Of a stretch of 64,000 bases of DNA, positions 1 to 10,985 are shown piece after piece. The notes beneath the pieces were generated by a model, which ran no database searches, was not told the DNA's origin, and saw nothing but the letters and a program-made list of their open reading frames with translations. Every line of letters starts with the position of its first letter. Positions within the stretch are counted from its first letter, which is position 1. The translations under genes and the position numbers were made by a program. The stretch is from Diphasiastrum complanatum. Lineage: Eukaryota > Streptophyta > Lycopodiopsida > Lycopodiales > Lycopodiaceae. The DNA lies in contig CM055115.1 of NCBI GenBank assembly GCA_029204225.1, forward strand, positions 9,980,665-10,044,664. The letters are read 5' to 3'.

Positions 1-87
1 GTTTTGTCAGTGACGGTCTCAGGGATGGCCTCAGCGATGGCCGCAGTAGGATTTTGTTGGCCATACAAGCAAAAAAAAATCATGGCT

Positions 88-330
88 GAACCTTGGAATC
101 GATTATTGGGATCGATCTCAGGGTTCATCCATGAGTTTTCCTATGTTTTAAACCCACAGGCCGATCCCTCTGAACCTTGGAATCGATCCCTGGGCTTGAC
201 CCCAGGGTTCATCCATGCGTTTTTCTATAGTTTGAACTCACAGGTCGATCCCAGGGATCACCCATTGGTTTTTCCTTCATTGAACCCAGAGATCGATCCG
301 AGGGATCGACCCCAGGGTTCTAACCCATAT
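88..330. repeat. 84-bp tandem repeat, about 2.5 units
   Basis: Two units begin with GAACCTTGGAATCG at 88 and 172, exactly 84 bp apart, and a shortened third follows after 255. Each unit carries short palindromes around ATCGATCC and CCCAGGG. The open frame across 4-393 simply follows the repeat and shows no protein family. A local minisatellite is the simplest reading. Confidence 0.8.
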
Positions 331-797
331 TTTCTCATTACTTTGGACCGTTATTTCTCTTGGACCATTAGATACGTTGCTCTTTTCCTGTGAACCGTGG
401 GCCAAGGTTTTTCGAACTACTTTTTACTACTATTCATCTGTGGGCCGGGGTCTTTGCACTAATTTATATTCTATTCTATTCCGTGTGTGAAATGCAACTA
501 TCTCACGTATAAAATTTGTTGTTTCGAAGTACATAGATATTGTACTTTTTAGGTTTGAACCCTAGATCAATGCTTAATGAGGCAAACATGGGGGAGACAT
601 GAATATTTTCATAGTCAAGCTACATAGATTAGTGTAAAATGACTTTTATTGGGCCTTATTAATAAAATTTTTACTTAAAATGAGTGATTTATTGACTAAA
701 ACTTTTATAATTATTAGGTGTTTCTTTATTAATTTTTCAATGTTTTGTACCATAAAATTCTATTTTAGTTTCTAAATGTCGTATTCACATTAAAAAA
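331..797. other. AT-rich spacer, nothing recognised
   Basis: Low-complexity AT-rich sequence with no convincing coding frame, LTR end or RNA gene. The last part before 880 could be an intron or leader of the ORF that follows, because the coding-like sequence there only starts after a T-rich stretch. Confidence 0.5.
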
Positions 798-1388
798 ATG
801 CGGTTGTTTTTTTATAGAAACATAGTTGTTTTTTATTTCTATTGTATAATGCATAATGGATTCATATGTTATTTTCGACAAGAAGCTTACAAAGCGCATG
901 TCTGTGCCAAAACTCAACATAGAGGAAAGCACTATAAAAAAGAATCTAGAACTTTGAATGAAGGCCGTAAAGATTCAAATGTGGATCCTACAACAAAAGG
1001 AGTATCAAGCTATTCATTTACAAACTTTCCTTACATTTCCTTGTCATCAACTGATAGGCAAAATCTAACTATGTCTAAATTGAGAGGTGATGACACATTT
1101 AAAGAGTCAAGGATGTTAGGAGAAGTCAAAGATTTGTATTATGATGAGAATGATTCAAATGTTGTGGTCTTCATAAATGAAAACAAAGGACAAACTAGAT
1201 TATTCAGTGTCAGTGAAATCCTTTGTGTAGTTCAGCGCATAACTCCGTCACATTTACAAAATGAAATGAGGGAGTGCTTTGAGGAGAGTGAAAATTTGTT
1301 TCGTACATTGTCTAGTTATTTGTTTGGAATCACGCAAGCATCTGCATCAAATTTAGTTCCATTAAAATGTGAAAATATAGTAATTTAA
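798..1388 (+). CDS. Diverged member of a repeated non-retroviral ORF family (possibly BAH-like)
   Basis: Open frame of 196 codons. Residues about 105-150 (RMLGEVKDLYYDENDSN, then a loop with ENKG, then EILCVV) align with the three near-identical ORFs at 11939, 23257 and 28440, which read KMLGQIRDNYYDEDDDS, ENKG and INCSVE at the same spacing. The hydrophobic first 40 residues come from T-rich DNA and are probably not coding. The strand-loop-strand order, with G[QE][IV], an acidic turn and a following F/L-rich strand, recalls BAH (bromo-adjacent homology) domains of plant chromatin proteins, but this is weak. It lacks the 51-bp satellite that precedes the other copies, so it may be nearer to the source gene. 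Function unknown. Confidence 0.4.
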   Translation: MRLFFYRNIVVFYFYCIMHNGFICYFRQEAYKAHVCAKTQHRGKHYKKESRTLNEGRKDSNVDPTTKGVSSYSFTNFPYISLSSTDRQNLTMSKLRGDDTFKESRMLGEVKDLYYDENDSNVVVFINENKGQTRLFSVSEILCVVQRITPSHLQNEMRECFEESENLFRTLSSYLFGITQASASNLVPLKCENIVI

Positions 1389-1968
1389 GGACCAAAAATG
1401 GATCTTAGAAGATCCACAAGGTTGATTGTGTGTTTGATTAACAATCTATCACATACTAGTCAACCAAAAACAAGATCTAGTTTAGCAGCTTGATAGAAAA
1501 CAAGTAGAGACAATCAAAACATCGATCAAGAACTGAATCCCAAGTTCACACTTGTGAAAATCAGGCTGTTGTACGGCCTGTGGACAGAGGTTAATGTGTG
1601 CGAAAGCTGGGTTTCATTGGAATCATTCACTATCATCATACAAAGAGACAAAATCTAAGTTTCCTCTTGAGGCTCCAAAATATGGAGAGTGGAAAGACAT
1701 AGTAAAAGACACTTCCTTTGCAAAGTTAGATGAAAATCGAGCATGTAATAAGGAAGTAGACTCAACTTTCTTGCCCTAAAGTGAAAACCCTAGCCTAGAT
1801 CCTAAAGTCATGCTTGGTAGGTACAAATCTCATCATAAATCAAGGTCTAGATCCTACAAAGTAGGAATCACTACCAAATGGACACAACCACTCCTCTTGA
1901 CTCGTGGTAACCTACATTAGGTATAGATTGCCATGTGGCACTTTGGCCATACAAGTGACTAACAAACA
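1389..1968. other. Unassigned sequence between the ORF and the inverted repeat
   Basis: No domain is recognisable. A 61-codon frame at 1594-1779 is too short to judge. The stretch may hold part of an LTR belonging to the inverted structure to its right, since the inverted arm begins at 1969, but I found no LTR ends. Confidence 0.35.
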
Positions 1969-3193
1969 TTAGGGCTCTTTTTGGACTCAAGAAGGGCCTC
2001 TTCCTTGCCTAAACGTGTTTGCTAATTAGAATTAATTAGCTCACTTATTGTCCTACGTGGCAGTTCACCATGGGTTTATCATGAGTTAAGTCACACTTCA
2101 ATAGGTTATCAAGGACAAGTAATTCAATGTAATTTAAAATCTAAATAAAAAGATGTCCAAGAGAATTTCAAGGCCTTCAAAAAATCGTTTTATACCTTGA
2201 ATTGAAAAAAAAGAGGGCCCAATATTTCATTAGGCCCCCAAATTGAAAAATAAGTTCAAGAAAAAAAAATGGGGGAGACAGCATGGAGTACAACCCCTCC
2301 CCCCAACTTGTACACCCGCCCCCTTGTCATTTTCTCTCCCCCACGCCCCCCTCGTACCCGTTTCCTCCCCCTCCCATCGCATAGTCTCCTTCCCCCGAGG
2401 CCGCTGGCCCGATTGCACGTGTAGCAGCCTGGGGGAGACACATAAACCCCCCCCTTCCCTCTTTTCTCACTATCCGGACGAGGGAAAGGGGGGGCCTTCC
2501 CAAAATCCAGTCTTGGTTATAGGGGCAGAGGAGCCGACGGTCTGAAGTGTGTAGTGTGCACACTTCGGGCCGCTAACCCATGTTGGCGTGCCATCCTCTG
2601 CCCTCAATGCCCTCATTTCAGGCCCCTGTTGGCACACTTCATCCTCACTTCACGGACATCAAGAAGGCGCCGCGGGGGAGGGGTGTTAATGTGTCTCCCC
2701 TAGGCTGTTGCGCATGTAATTGGGCCAGCGGCTCAGGGGGGAAGGAGAATGCGCCACGGGGAGGGGGAGGGGGTGTGTACAGGGGGGTGTGGGGGGGAGA
2801 AAATGACAAGGGGGGTACAAGTGGGGGTGGGCGTTGTACCCCATGCCCCCCCCCCACCATTTTTTTTTTTAATCTATATTTCAATTTGAGGGCCTAATGA
2901 GATATTGGGCCCTCTTTTTATTCAATTCAAGGTATAAAAATGGTTTTTTGAAGGCCTTGAAAATCTCTTGGACATCTTTTTATTTAGATTTCAATTTTGA
3001 GCCTTATCACATAATCATTACACGTAGAGTTAAAGGAGAGTTAGTGGTGGGTAAGAATTTATAGATCTAATTTACACCATTGGATGTGCCGTGTCATATG
3101 GACATTGTCACTCTTTTATTGGTACACATGTCATCATTAAAACTAATTATAATTAGTGAAGAGGCCCTTTTTGAGTCCAAAAAGGGCCCTAAT
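1969..3193. repeat. Long imperfect inverted repeat (foldback), GC-rich core
   Basis: The left arm (about 1969-2478) reappears as reverse complement in the right arm (about 2645-3193). Matching blocks include GGACTCAA[GA]AAGGGCCTC near both outer ends, AAAAAGATGTCCAAGAGA, TCAAGGCCTTCAAAAAA, GAGGGCCCAATAT and GGGAGACACAT. Arms are about 500 bp with a spacer of about 165 bp. The inner arms carry long C runs on the left and G runs on the right (2757-2850), able to form G-quadruplexes. The right arm overlaps the 3' end of the Copia-A pol frame (3143-3193), so the palindrome may be two Copia-A ends joined head to head. Several open frames within the arms are artefacts of the G/C runs. Confidence 0.8.
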
Positions 3194-3960
3194 GAATATA
3201 TTGAGAATGGCTAGATTTGCCAATGTAGGCAATTTTTCAGGCTCCTCCTCAAATCTAGCCTTGGAAACAACAATACTGTTATTAATTACTCCAATTGAAG
3301 ATCTAAGCTTGACAAATGAATCTGTAGGTAAAGATTTAGTAAACAAATCAGCCAAGCAACTTGATGATGGCACATGTTGGAGCTTGATCTCTTTGGCTTG
3401 CACTTTCTCCCTCATGAAATGATGAGCAATCTCGATGTGTTTGCTCCTTGCATGGAATGTAGGATTAGTTGCAAGTGATTGGGCTGATTGGTTGTCACAA
3501 TATATGATTGGGATCTCATCCTCCATGACATGAAGCTCCACCAATAGCCTTTTGAGCCACAAGACCTCCTTGCATGTTGATGTCAAGGCCTTGTACTCAG
3601 ATTCTGTGGAAGATAAGGTGATGGGATCTTGCTTTTTGGAAAGCCATGATACTACTCCATCACTTAGAAGGGTGGCAAAAGCACTAATCTTGGCTCTTAA
3701 GCCAAGATTAGTCCCTCTATACAAAATGCCAAAATTTTTAGTAGATGAAATGTATCTAAGAACTCTTTTGGCCATCTTCCAATGTGAAACTAGAGGACTT
3801 TGCATGAATTGGCTTAACTTTCCAACACTATAAGTAAGATCAGGTCTAGTTATAGTTAAATAAATCAAGGAGCCTATAAGCCCTCCATACAATGTGATGT
3901 CCTCAAAGGATGCTTTTACATGTTGCTCCATTGGTGTCTCAATTCTCAATGGCTTTACAA
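3143..3960 (-). pseudogene. Copia-A RNase H domain
   Basis: Minus-strand frame of 268 codons. It holds the end of reverse transcriptase (LIYLTITRPDL) and a Ty1/Copia RNase H: a first-Asp region, SSTESEYKALTSTCKEVLW (the conserved Glu), YCDNQSAQSLATNP (the conserved Asp) and HIEIAHHFMREKV, then ADLFTKSL. The final 30 residues run into the right arm of the inverted repeat. It continues the reverse transcriptase frame at 3939-4656. RNase H removes RNA from the RNA-DNA hybrid during reverse transcription. This domain is open, but the element as a whole is frameshifted. Confidence 0.92.
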
Positions 3961-4656
3961 TTCTTCATTCCAAATCTATCTAGGATGGATGTAGCATACT
4001 TAGATTGACAAATAAAGCTAAAATCACATCCTCTAATAACCTCTATTCCTAGAATGAAGCTTAATAGGCCGAGATCTACCATTTTAAACTCTTCTGCCAA
4101 AGCAATTTTTACATCTCTAATTCCATCTTGATCATTACCACTCAAGATAATGTCATCTACATACAAAACAAGAATAATGATCTTGCCATCATGAAATCTT
4201 AAGTACAATGATGGATCATAAGCACTCATTACAAAATTGATGGAAATGAGAAAAGAGTTTATCCTAGAGTAGCATGCTCTAGGTGCTGGCTTGAGCCAAA
4301 AAAGGCTCTTCTTCAAGCCTACACATCTTTCCTTCATGCTTTGCCTTGATGAAGCCCTCAGGTTGCCTCATGTAGATCTCTTCCTCCAAATAACCATTGA
4401 GGAATGCATTTGTGAAATCAAGTTGGAATAGCTCCCAATTGAAGGTTGTAGCCAGACTAATGATCAACCTAATAGTAACAAGCTTAGCCACAGGAGCAAA
4501 AGTCTCATCATAATCAATGCCTTTGGTTTGTAAAAAACCTTTGGCTACAAGCCTAGCTTTATGCTTACTTATTGATCCATCTTGATTATACTTCAATCTA
4601 AACACCACTTGCAAGCAAGTGGTTTCTTCCCTTGAGGAAGATTCACAAGATCCCAA
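3939..4656 (-). pseudogene. Copia-A reverse transcriptase
   Basis: Two overlapping minus-strand frames cover a Copia reverse transcriptase. The upstream one has [24 protein letters not shown] and [21 protein letters not shown] (the first catalytic Asp lies in QLDFTNAF). The downstream one has [18 protein letters not shown] and the catalytic YVDDIILSG at about 4150-4176. A frameshift between 4279 and 4337 separates them. The YVDD box and the LxxxxLGIE region are intact, so the loss of function is by frameshift rather than by a change at the active site. Confidence 0.92.
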
Positions 4657-4784
4657 GTATGATTCTCAATGAGCGCATCATACTCTACTTGCATAGCATT
4701 CATCCAACTCTTAGATTTATAGGCATCTTCATAGCATGTTGGCTCATCTAACATTGAAGTAAGAAAGGTGTAAGATGATGAGCC

Positions 4785-5860
4785 TTACCTTTGATCACCT
4801 TGACCATCATAGGTGAGCCTCAATGGCTCGGTCCTTGCCCTTGTAGATCTTCTTGGAGTTCTTGGAGTTATTGCATATTGAGGTGGATCCTCAAGTTCTT
4901 CTGCACTTGGAAGCTCCTCCTCCATCCTAGCATGATCCATGGCATCAAGATGATTAGTAGCATTATCATCCAAATCACAAGCATGTCCTCATAAAAAATA
5001 ACATCCCTACTCACTATCGCCTTGCTAGTGATGGGATTGAAGACTCTATATCCTTTGCTATTCTCACCATATCCTACAAAGATGGAGGTTGCATCATCCT
5101 TCTTCCTTGTATCCAAGGATTGGTGTACATAGAAAGTGGATCCAAAAACTTTGAGATCCTTGAGATTGGGCTTCTCTCCAAATAGAGCTTCAAATGGCGT
5201 GATTCCTCCAATGGCTAGGTTAGGCAATCTATTTCACAAATAATTAGCACAAGCTATTGCCTCACCCCAAAACGGTCTGGATAGAGAAGCATCTAGCCTT
5301 AAGGCCTTAGCACACTTTCAAAGAGATCTATTTCTTCTCTCACTCACTCCATTTTGTTGAGGGGTGTATGGACATGACAACTCCCTCTTTATGCCATTAG
5401 AACTACAAAAGTCAGTCAACTTATTGGAGATATATTCACCTCCATTATCACTCCTTAAAACCTTAATCTTGGTACTAAGTTGATATTCTACCGAAGTATT
5501 GAACTTTACAAAAGAATCAAACACCATAGATTTGCTAGACAAGAGGTACATCCAACAATATCTAGAATAGACATCAATGAGGATTACATAATACTTGGCA
5601 CCACCATTAGACTCATGTGAAAAGCTATGAACATCCGAATGGATGACTTCAAGAGGAGAGCTTGATCTTGATGTAGATCTTGAGAAGGGTAGTTTATGAG
5701 CCTTTTAGAGGCTACATGCTTCACATATCTTCCCACACTTTGACATATGCTTGGGGAGGCCGAGTGCAAGCTCCTTTGCACACATGTTTCCATGGCTTTG
5801 AAGTTGGGGTGGTGCATAGTTCCACCTTGCAAATTCAATGTATAAATTTTTAACAAAATA
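4785..5860 (-). pseudogene. Copia-A integrase and linker
   Basis: Minus-strand pieces in order of the protein: a GAG-pre-integrase/zinc region with HHPNFKAMET near 5800, an integrase core with LRSDNGGEYISNKL and CPYTPQQNGVSERRNRSL (5318-5551; catalytic Asp in SDNGGEY and Glu in SERRN), the C-terminal part with GGITPFEALFGEKPNLKDLKVFGS (4868-5227) and an acidic linker (4785-4973). The frame is broken at least at 5227-5318 and 5551-5584. Together with the reverse transcriptase and RNase H this gives the Copia order INT-RT-RH. No gag or 5' LTR is recognisable beyond 5860. Confidence 0.9.
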
Positions 5861-6235
5861 ATATCTACAGCAGAAGATTAATGCATGCTATGAATCAATG
5901 TGTTCCACATTAAGCAAGAATGAGTGATCTTCAGACACCAAAGCAATAAAGAACGCATAGCATTTCTCATCAAAATGATACATATATATATACTGCTTGG
6001 CTCATATGTGGCCTACACCCAAACAGTGCTTCATGGCAGCCATGGTGTATCAATCACAATGGAAACAATTTTATGAATTGGAAATTTTATTGCCATCATA
6101 ACCTTTACTTGTCTTTGCTCATCAATCACATCCTCAAAAGTAGAAAATGGTCACTCTATGAGATGTCATATGTTGGGTGCATTCTATCAACTAACCATCA
6201 TGTTTCTAATCCAAAGAAGCTAGAAAGAGTTCAGC
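5861..6235. other. Unassigned junction sequence
   Basis: AT-rich sequence between the truncated 5' side of Copia-A and the start of Gypsy-A homology at about 6236. A 70-codon frame at 6073-6285 crosses the junction and is chance. Nothing else recognised. Confidence 0.5.
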
Positions 6236-7711
6236 CATCGCCGGTATATTTATGCATATGCAGAAAGGACTTACATTCTATATGAAGTTCTGAAGAAGGG
6301 GGTAGTATACAAAAACACTATTCGGTGGTATAAGGCATTCCAAGATTTAATAGACAACTTGGTAAATGCCCCAATTTTGCGGCTACCAGATTGGAGCAAG
6401 TCGTTTCATGTTCATGCAAATGCATCTCAAACGACGGTGGGCTTTGTTTTAGCGCAACCGGGGGAAGAAAAAGGGTATGGTCACCCGGTTTGTTATGCAA
6501 GTAAGATGCTCAAACCTGCAAAAAAGAACTATTCAACTACGGAGAGAGAGGCACTAAGTTTGATTTTTGCTCTTCGCAAGTTTCGACATTTTCAGTTGGA
6601 TAATAGATTCGTCGTCTACATGGATCATCAGCCTTTACTTTATTTAGCTCATAAACTAGCAATTGCTCGTAGGATTGCAAGATATTCTATTCCAGGAGTT
6701 TGAATTTGATATTCGGATCCGACCAGGCAGAGTACATACGATCGTAGATCAATTGTCTTGCATTGAGATGAGGAATACTGAGGCAGGCATTGATGAAATG
6801 CTAGATGCTCAGTTGTTTAGCTCGGAGACATTATATGAGTCCTGGTATAGTGATTTGTATAATTTTTTAATGCATGGAACATTTCTGGGACATTTTAAGA
6901 AATCTCAATGGTGCCAATTGATTTGATGATTGCGTGACTTTCAGGTAATTGAAGGTCAGTTGTATAAATGCGTTCATGATCAAGTGTTAAGACGATGTGT
7001 CCAGTTGCAAGATATACGGGCTATTATTGATGAAGCTCATTCGGGGTCCATGGGTGGATGTTTCCCCACCAAAATAACTGTGCATAAGATTTTGCAGGCA
7101 GGGCCAAGGCTGTGGAAAGATACTATGGCATTCTGTCATAGTTGCGATGTTTGTCAATGACAAGGGCGGTCGGTTCGCACGATAGATTATCCATTGGTAC
7201 CACTACATCCAATAGAGCCATTTCAACGATGGGGATTAGATTTTAGTGGTAAAATTAACCCGACTTTGGCAAATGGGCACAAATATATTGACGTAGCAAC
7301 TGATTACACTACGAAGTGGGCAGAAGCGAAAGCCTTGCTGAACAATACCGCAAAATCCACTGCCAAATTCATATTTAATAATATTTTAGCTCAATTTGGA
7401 TGTCCATTAGAAATTGTGTCTGATAGAGGTCCACATTTTGTGAATAATACTTTGAAGGAGATTGGCATATTTGTTCCGAATTAATCCCAATATGTCAACT
7501 TCTTACTATCCGCATGGTAATGGTCAAGTCGAGGCTACCGATAAAGCTTTGAAGGCTATTATAGCAAAATAGGTGTTGGAAAAAGGAGGTTCATGGCATG
7601 AATTTTTACAACTAGCGTTATGGGGTGTACTGCACAGCCTTTAAGATTTCTATTGGATACACACCATTTCAATTGGTTTATGGCACAGATGCTATTATGC
7701 CCTATGAGTTC
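6236..7711 (+). pseudogene. Gypsy-A copy 1: RNase H and integrase, 5'-truncated
   Basis: Homology to Gypsy-A copy 2 begins abruptly at about 6236 (matching 13400), inside the end of reverse transcriptase. RNase H follows: APILRLPDWSKSFHVHANAS, YSTTEREALSLIFALRKF and YMDHQPLLYL. The integrase has a zinc-binding end (CHSCDVC, 7140), WGLDFSGKINPT, a DYTTKWAEAKAL block with the first Asp, SDRGPHF with the second Asp, and then a frameshift into SYYPHGNGQVEA. Stop codons interrupt at about 6702, 6924, 7158 and 7482. At 7158 the DNA reads TGTCAATGA where copy 2 has TGTCGACGA, two C/G to T/A changes at CpG. The copy diverges from its partner at 7711. Confidence 0.9.
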
Positions 7712-8475
7712 ACGATTAAAGTTTGAATAAATCAAACTTGTCTTCAATCGGGATTGTATCTGATCTATGTACTAATAGAACAATATTAGTTTTGATTGAA
7801 TACGCGTGCAGAAATTATGTGCGGAAAGTAAGAGACAACTTAAGACAATTAGAAATTGTTGATCAAAAACAAATTTATAATTCCGAATCTGATTCAATAT
7901 ACATCTCTTGTTGTCTTATCTCGTTGTTGTGTCTCTGATTGAATGAGTTGGTTACAACGAGTAGTGCACATGTATTTATATTGCTACAGGACAGGTCTTT
8001 TGGCCTTTCAATTTTGTAACAGTAGATCTAACCATTTACGATGGTTGATATTCAAATAGACGCTTTGTTTTTAAGGTCGAATAATTTCTATCTGCAAATA
8101 TTTCGCGACACTCTGTCTCTTCTACTCAGCTTTGTGTTTCGCAAATTATTCGCGACAATTGTCTCGTCGTGACATTTTCATGTTTCGCGAATTGTTCGCG
8201 ACAGATGACAGTTTCTGAGCTTGAAGTAGAATCCAGAACATTTCACGAATTTTTGTGACAATTTCACGACATCTGAGGTTTGAACAAGAAACAGAATATT
8301 TTCGAGACAAGATTCTGTTTGCAAATCTTTCTAGTTGACTGCAAGACAAAGTTCGCGAATCGTTCGAGGTTGATTACGAATAAAAATGTTTTGAGTTCGT
8401 GTTTGTTTCATCCTTTGTCAAGTAAACTGCGCGCTTCGTTAGTAGAATCAAGATCTGTTCGATTAGTTGTTCTAC
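7712..8475. other. Foreign 0.76-kb segment replacing the integrase C-terminus, rich in TTCGCGA
   Basis: Gypsy-A copy 2 has the integrase C-terminus at the matching place (14830-15560), but here a different sequence of nearly the same length intervenes. It carries many TTCGCGA/TTCGCAA motifs between 8095 and 8370 and a TATTTATA box near 7971. It could be a solo LTR or other insertion with accompanying deletion; clean TG..CA ends and a target duplication were not found. Confidence 0.45.
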
Positions 8476-8499
8476 AGATAGTCAACTTGTTACAGAGAT

Positions 8500-8892
8500 A
8501 TGGTTGAGAACAGAGTACAAAGAAGGCCACAACGATGTCAGGAGGATGTTCCAACGGTCGAGACAGAACATGGGATACCCGTGAATTTTAAAGTGCTTTT
8601 ACAGCTAAGGCAACAGCGAATAACTAAAATGGCGAGGCAGATGCTGGCAGACCAACAATTGCAACATCAATCGATGACAACACAATCAGTGGCAAGCCAA
8701 TAGGTGGAGAGGCAGTTGGACAAAAGTCAACAGGTGGAGAGGCAGCTGGACAAAAATCAGTTAGGAGGATTTGAGTGCTGGAACATCGGTTCTTGGATTA
8801 TTGGCGTGCCTATTTTGTTTTGGATATGTATAGGCATACTTGTCTTGCATAGGCTGTTGACTATAATAAGCAGATGGAAGATCAAAGTGTGA
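8500..8892 (+). pseudogene. Gypsy-A 3' additional ORF, glutamine-rich coiled coil
   Basis: Begins VENRVQRRPQRCQEDVP and continues through LLQLRQQRITKMARQMLADQQ, a heptad-like helix rich in Gln. A duplicated VERQLDKSQ / VERQLDKNQ follows, after a TAG stop at 8701-8703. A second copy at 15578-15904 is 3' of Gypsy-A copy 2, so this lies between pol and the 3' LTR in both. That position matches the additional ORFs (sometimes env-like) of some plant Gypsy lineages; the sequence does not resemble an envelope protein. The hydrophobic end of this frame (IGVPILFWICIGILVL, about residues 36-55 of the second part) is absent from copy 2, which differs in frame there. Confidence 0.55.
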
Positions 8893-9620
8893 AGTAATCA
8901 ATAAGTATTGGGCTATGGAAAATTTTGTACATCAATTTCGATTATAGTGAAATATGAGAAAATGGTGTACACTTGATTAACTGTGGAGTGTGTAGGCATA
9001 TATACATTTGAATTGCTTTATAAAATGAGTAATCGTTAAGAATTATATGAATTAATTTTCTAGGAAGTGCGGAAGTGCACTAAATATCGTTACATGTGGA
9101 CGTAATACAAAATATTGTTCATACCAGTTCTTCAAGTGATTTTGGTTAGGATTGTATGATAATTTTTACAACGGGTACTTGGAAAATGCTATGTATACCC
9201 GATTTCATTATAGTTTAGCAACTAGATTAACCATAGCGCATAAGTTGCAATTATATTATGGGTTGTGCGCATATTTTGCCGTGTTACAATGACATTGTTA
9301 CGGTCCCTTCAGTTCGGAACAGATATGATGGTGAACGGCTGACTGATTACATCCATACAAAGTGATGAGTCCAGTCAGAGTAGTACAAATTTTGGCAGGA
9401 GTCGGATTTGAAGGCACAGGCAGTATTGGCATGGGCGGTTTTACACGGCAAAATGAAGGTAAACAATTCTGAAATCTTAACATGAAGTTCTATGTTTTTA
9501 GTGGCGGAATATCTTTATGAAACTAAGCAAAGTTTCAAGGCACACAATGATGTACATAATAGTACCATTCAAAGACATGCCAAGTTTAAACCTTGGCTGG
9601 TCGGATAATGTCGGAATTTT
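8893..9620. other. Gypsy-A 3' untranslated region
   Basis: AT-rich. The first 170 bp is shared with copy 2 (15905-16060), where homology ends at about 16065. No ORF over 60 codons appears on the sense strand. I see no structural RNA or domain. Confidence 0.5.
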
Positions 9621-10211
9621 GACACCTTATACAAAGTGATAGTGAAATATGTGGATGATTCATATCCACTATTATGGAGGATATATTGTCGTTGGGAGGA
9701 GGATTTTCAGCAGCGAGTACAACAGACCAAAGGTTGCATCACTGAAAGAAAGGCCAACAAGGGAACCCAATGAACCGTAACATACGAGACCTTAGAGTTT
9801 CGCCATTTTATAGCGATTGCGACGAATCAAATGCAGGAGCTGTTCTTGAATAAAACCTACACACCAATCACCATTGAATGGCTAAACAAACTAATGTTGA
9901 CAAAGCAAACACCACGATTGGTATCAGGCATCATAGATGATTATCTGAATCTCTTACTCAAGCCATTGCGGTATGGATTGACCACCCCCTCACCAAGACC
10001 AAGGGTTTGGACATCACCACCTATGGTGGAGAGATACAAACCAATTATGATCGATGCACAGGGCAGAGGTGAATTTGGGACTCATTGTTCAGGAATGCAT
10101 ACATCAAGTGAAAGTGAGAGTGAACACAATTGTAAAGATGTCAAAATGAGGAAGCGACAGAAGAAAGCTGGGAGATGGACTCGGTTTTTCCTGCTGGGGA
10201 ATATGTGTTAG
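9621..10211 (+). pseudogene. Second Gypsy-A 3' ORF of unknown function
   Basis: The open part runs 9831-10211 (126 codons) and contains YTPITIEWLNKLML, a Pro-rich LTTPSPRPRVWTSPPM and a very basic, Ser/Glu-rich end (SESESEHNCKDVKMRKRQKKAGR). Weaker coding-like sequence extends upstream from 9621. Its 3' half recurs at 21131-21405 and 26598-26690, just before the Gypsy-A LTR each time, so it belongs to the element. The basic tail would suit nucleic-acid binding, but no family is recognised. Confidence 0.4.
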
Positions 10212-10332
10212 GCCTTTTTGGCCATAACAATGGACATTGTAAATATGTGGTTGTTAATGTAAGTGTAGGATTGTTGGTTATGTAATTGAAGTTTTATTTA
10301 CACAAAGATGTAATTATGTTGTAAGGTCTTAA

Positions 10333-10985
10333 ATTTAGGAGACATCATGGTAGGACATTTATGAAGTTAAAGTTGATAGGTTAGTTAACGTTTAGTCATA
10401 TTCGGGAGGAACCCGAATAGTTCGTAAGTGACCACAAGGTCATCAATTGTGGTTTCCATGCGGTCTCTATGCGAAGCTGAACTGACCACTTGTGGTCATT
10501 ACAAAGGGTTTCAATACTGGATTGCAGTATCCTCACAAAAGTATAAATAGGACATTTGGAGCCAGATTGGGGATTTTTGGATTTTTGTTTAGGCAGTAGT
10601 ATGTTCAAAAGACTAAGGGTGAGAGCCGAGTGTTTTAAATGTTCAGTACTCCAGATTTATATTGTACTACAGGCAACAAGATGAATTTTCTTGCCTAAGA
10701 CCTCTTAGCAATGGCAATGTTGACTCTGTTTGCTATTCAGTTTGTAATTTTAGGTGTTTGGAAATGTTGACTATGTTTGCTAGTCAGTCTATGGAATGCA
10801 ATTGAGCAGTGTTACTTCCTTGTGTCTACATATTCTTGAGATGGTTAGTTTTGGGTTCTATAATAACAATGTTCTGTTAATTGGTTGTTCTGTACTATTG
10901 CAATGGACTAGAATATATGAATGCACTTATTAGCTTCAGGGGAGTTGTTCATAGTTTATTAAGGGTTTTGTTGCCATAATTTGCT
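10333..10985 (+). repeat. Gypsy-A LTR, 3' end missing
   Basis: Matches the complete LTR at 46117-46841 (minus) from its first bases (TTAGGAGACATCATGG) to GTTTTGTTGCCATAAT near 10982. There it departs, so about 40-70 bp with the terminal CCTAACA are missing. Copies at 21535 and 26745 break at the same point, showing one truncation that was then copied. A TATA-like GTATAAATAGG lies at 10542-10552 and may be the LTR promoter. Confidence 0.75.

Noticed and set aside
2243-2897. Open frames of 100 and 105 codons in the GC-rich arms
   Set aside because: They arise from C and G runs, overlap frames on the other strand, and have no domain; they mirror each other because the arms are inverted copies.
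3156-3833. Plus-strand frames of 88 and 93 codons
   Set aside because: They are shadows of Copia-A RNase H on the minus strand.
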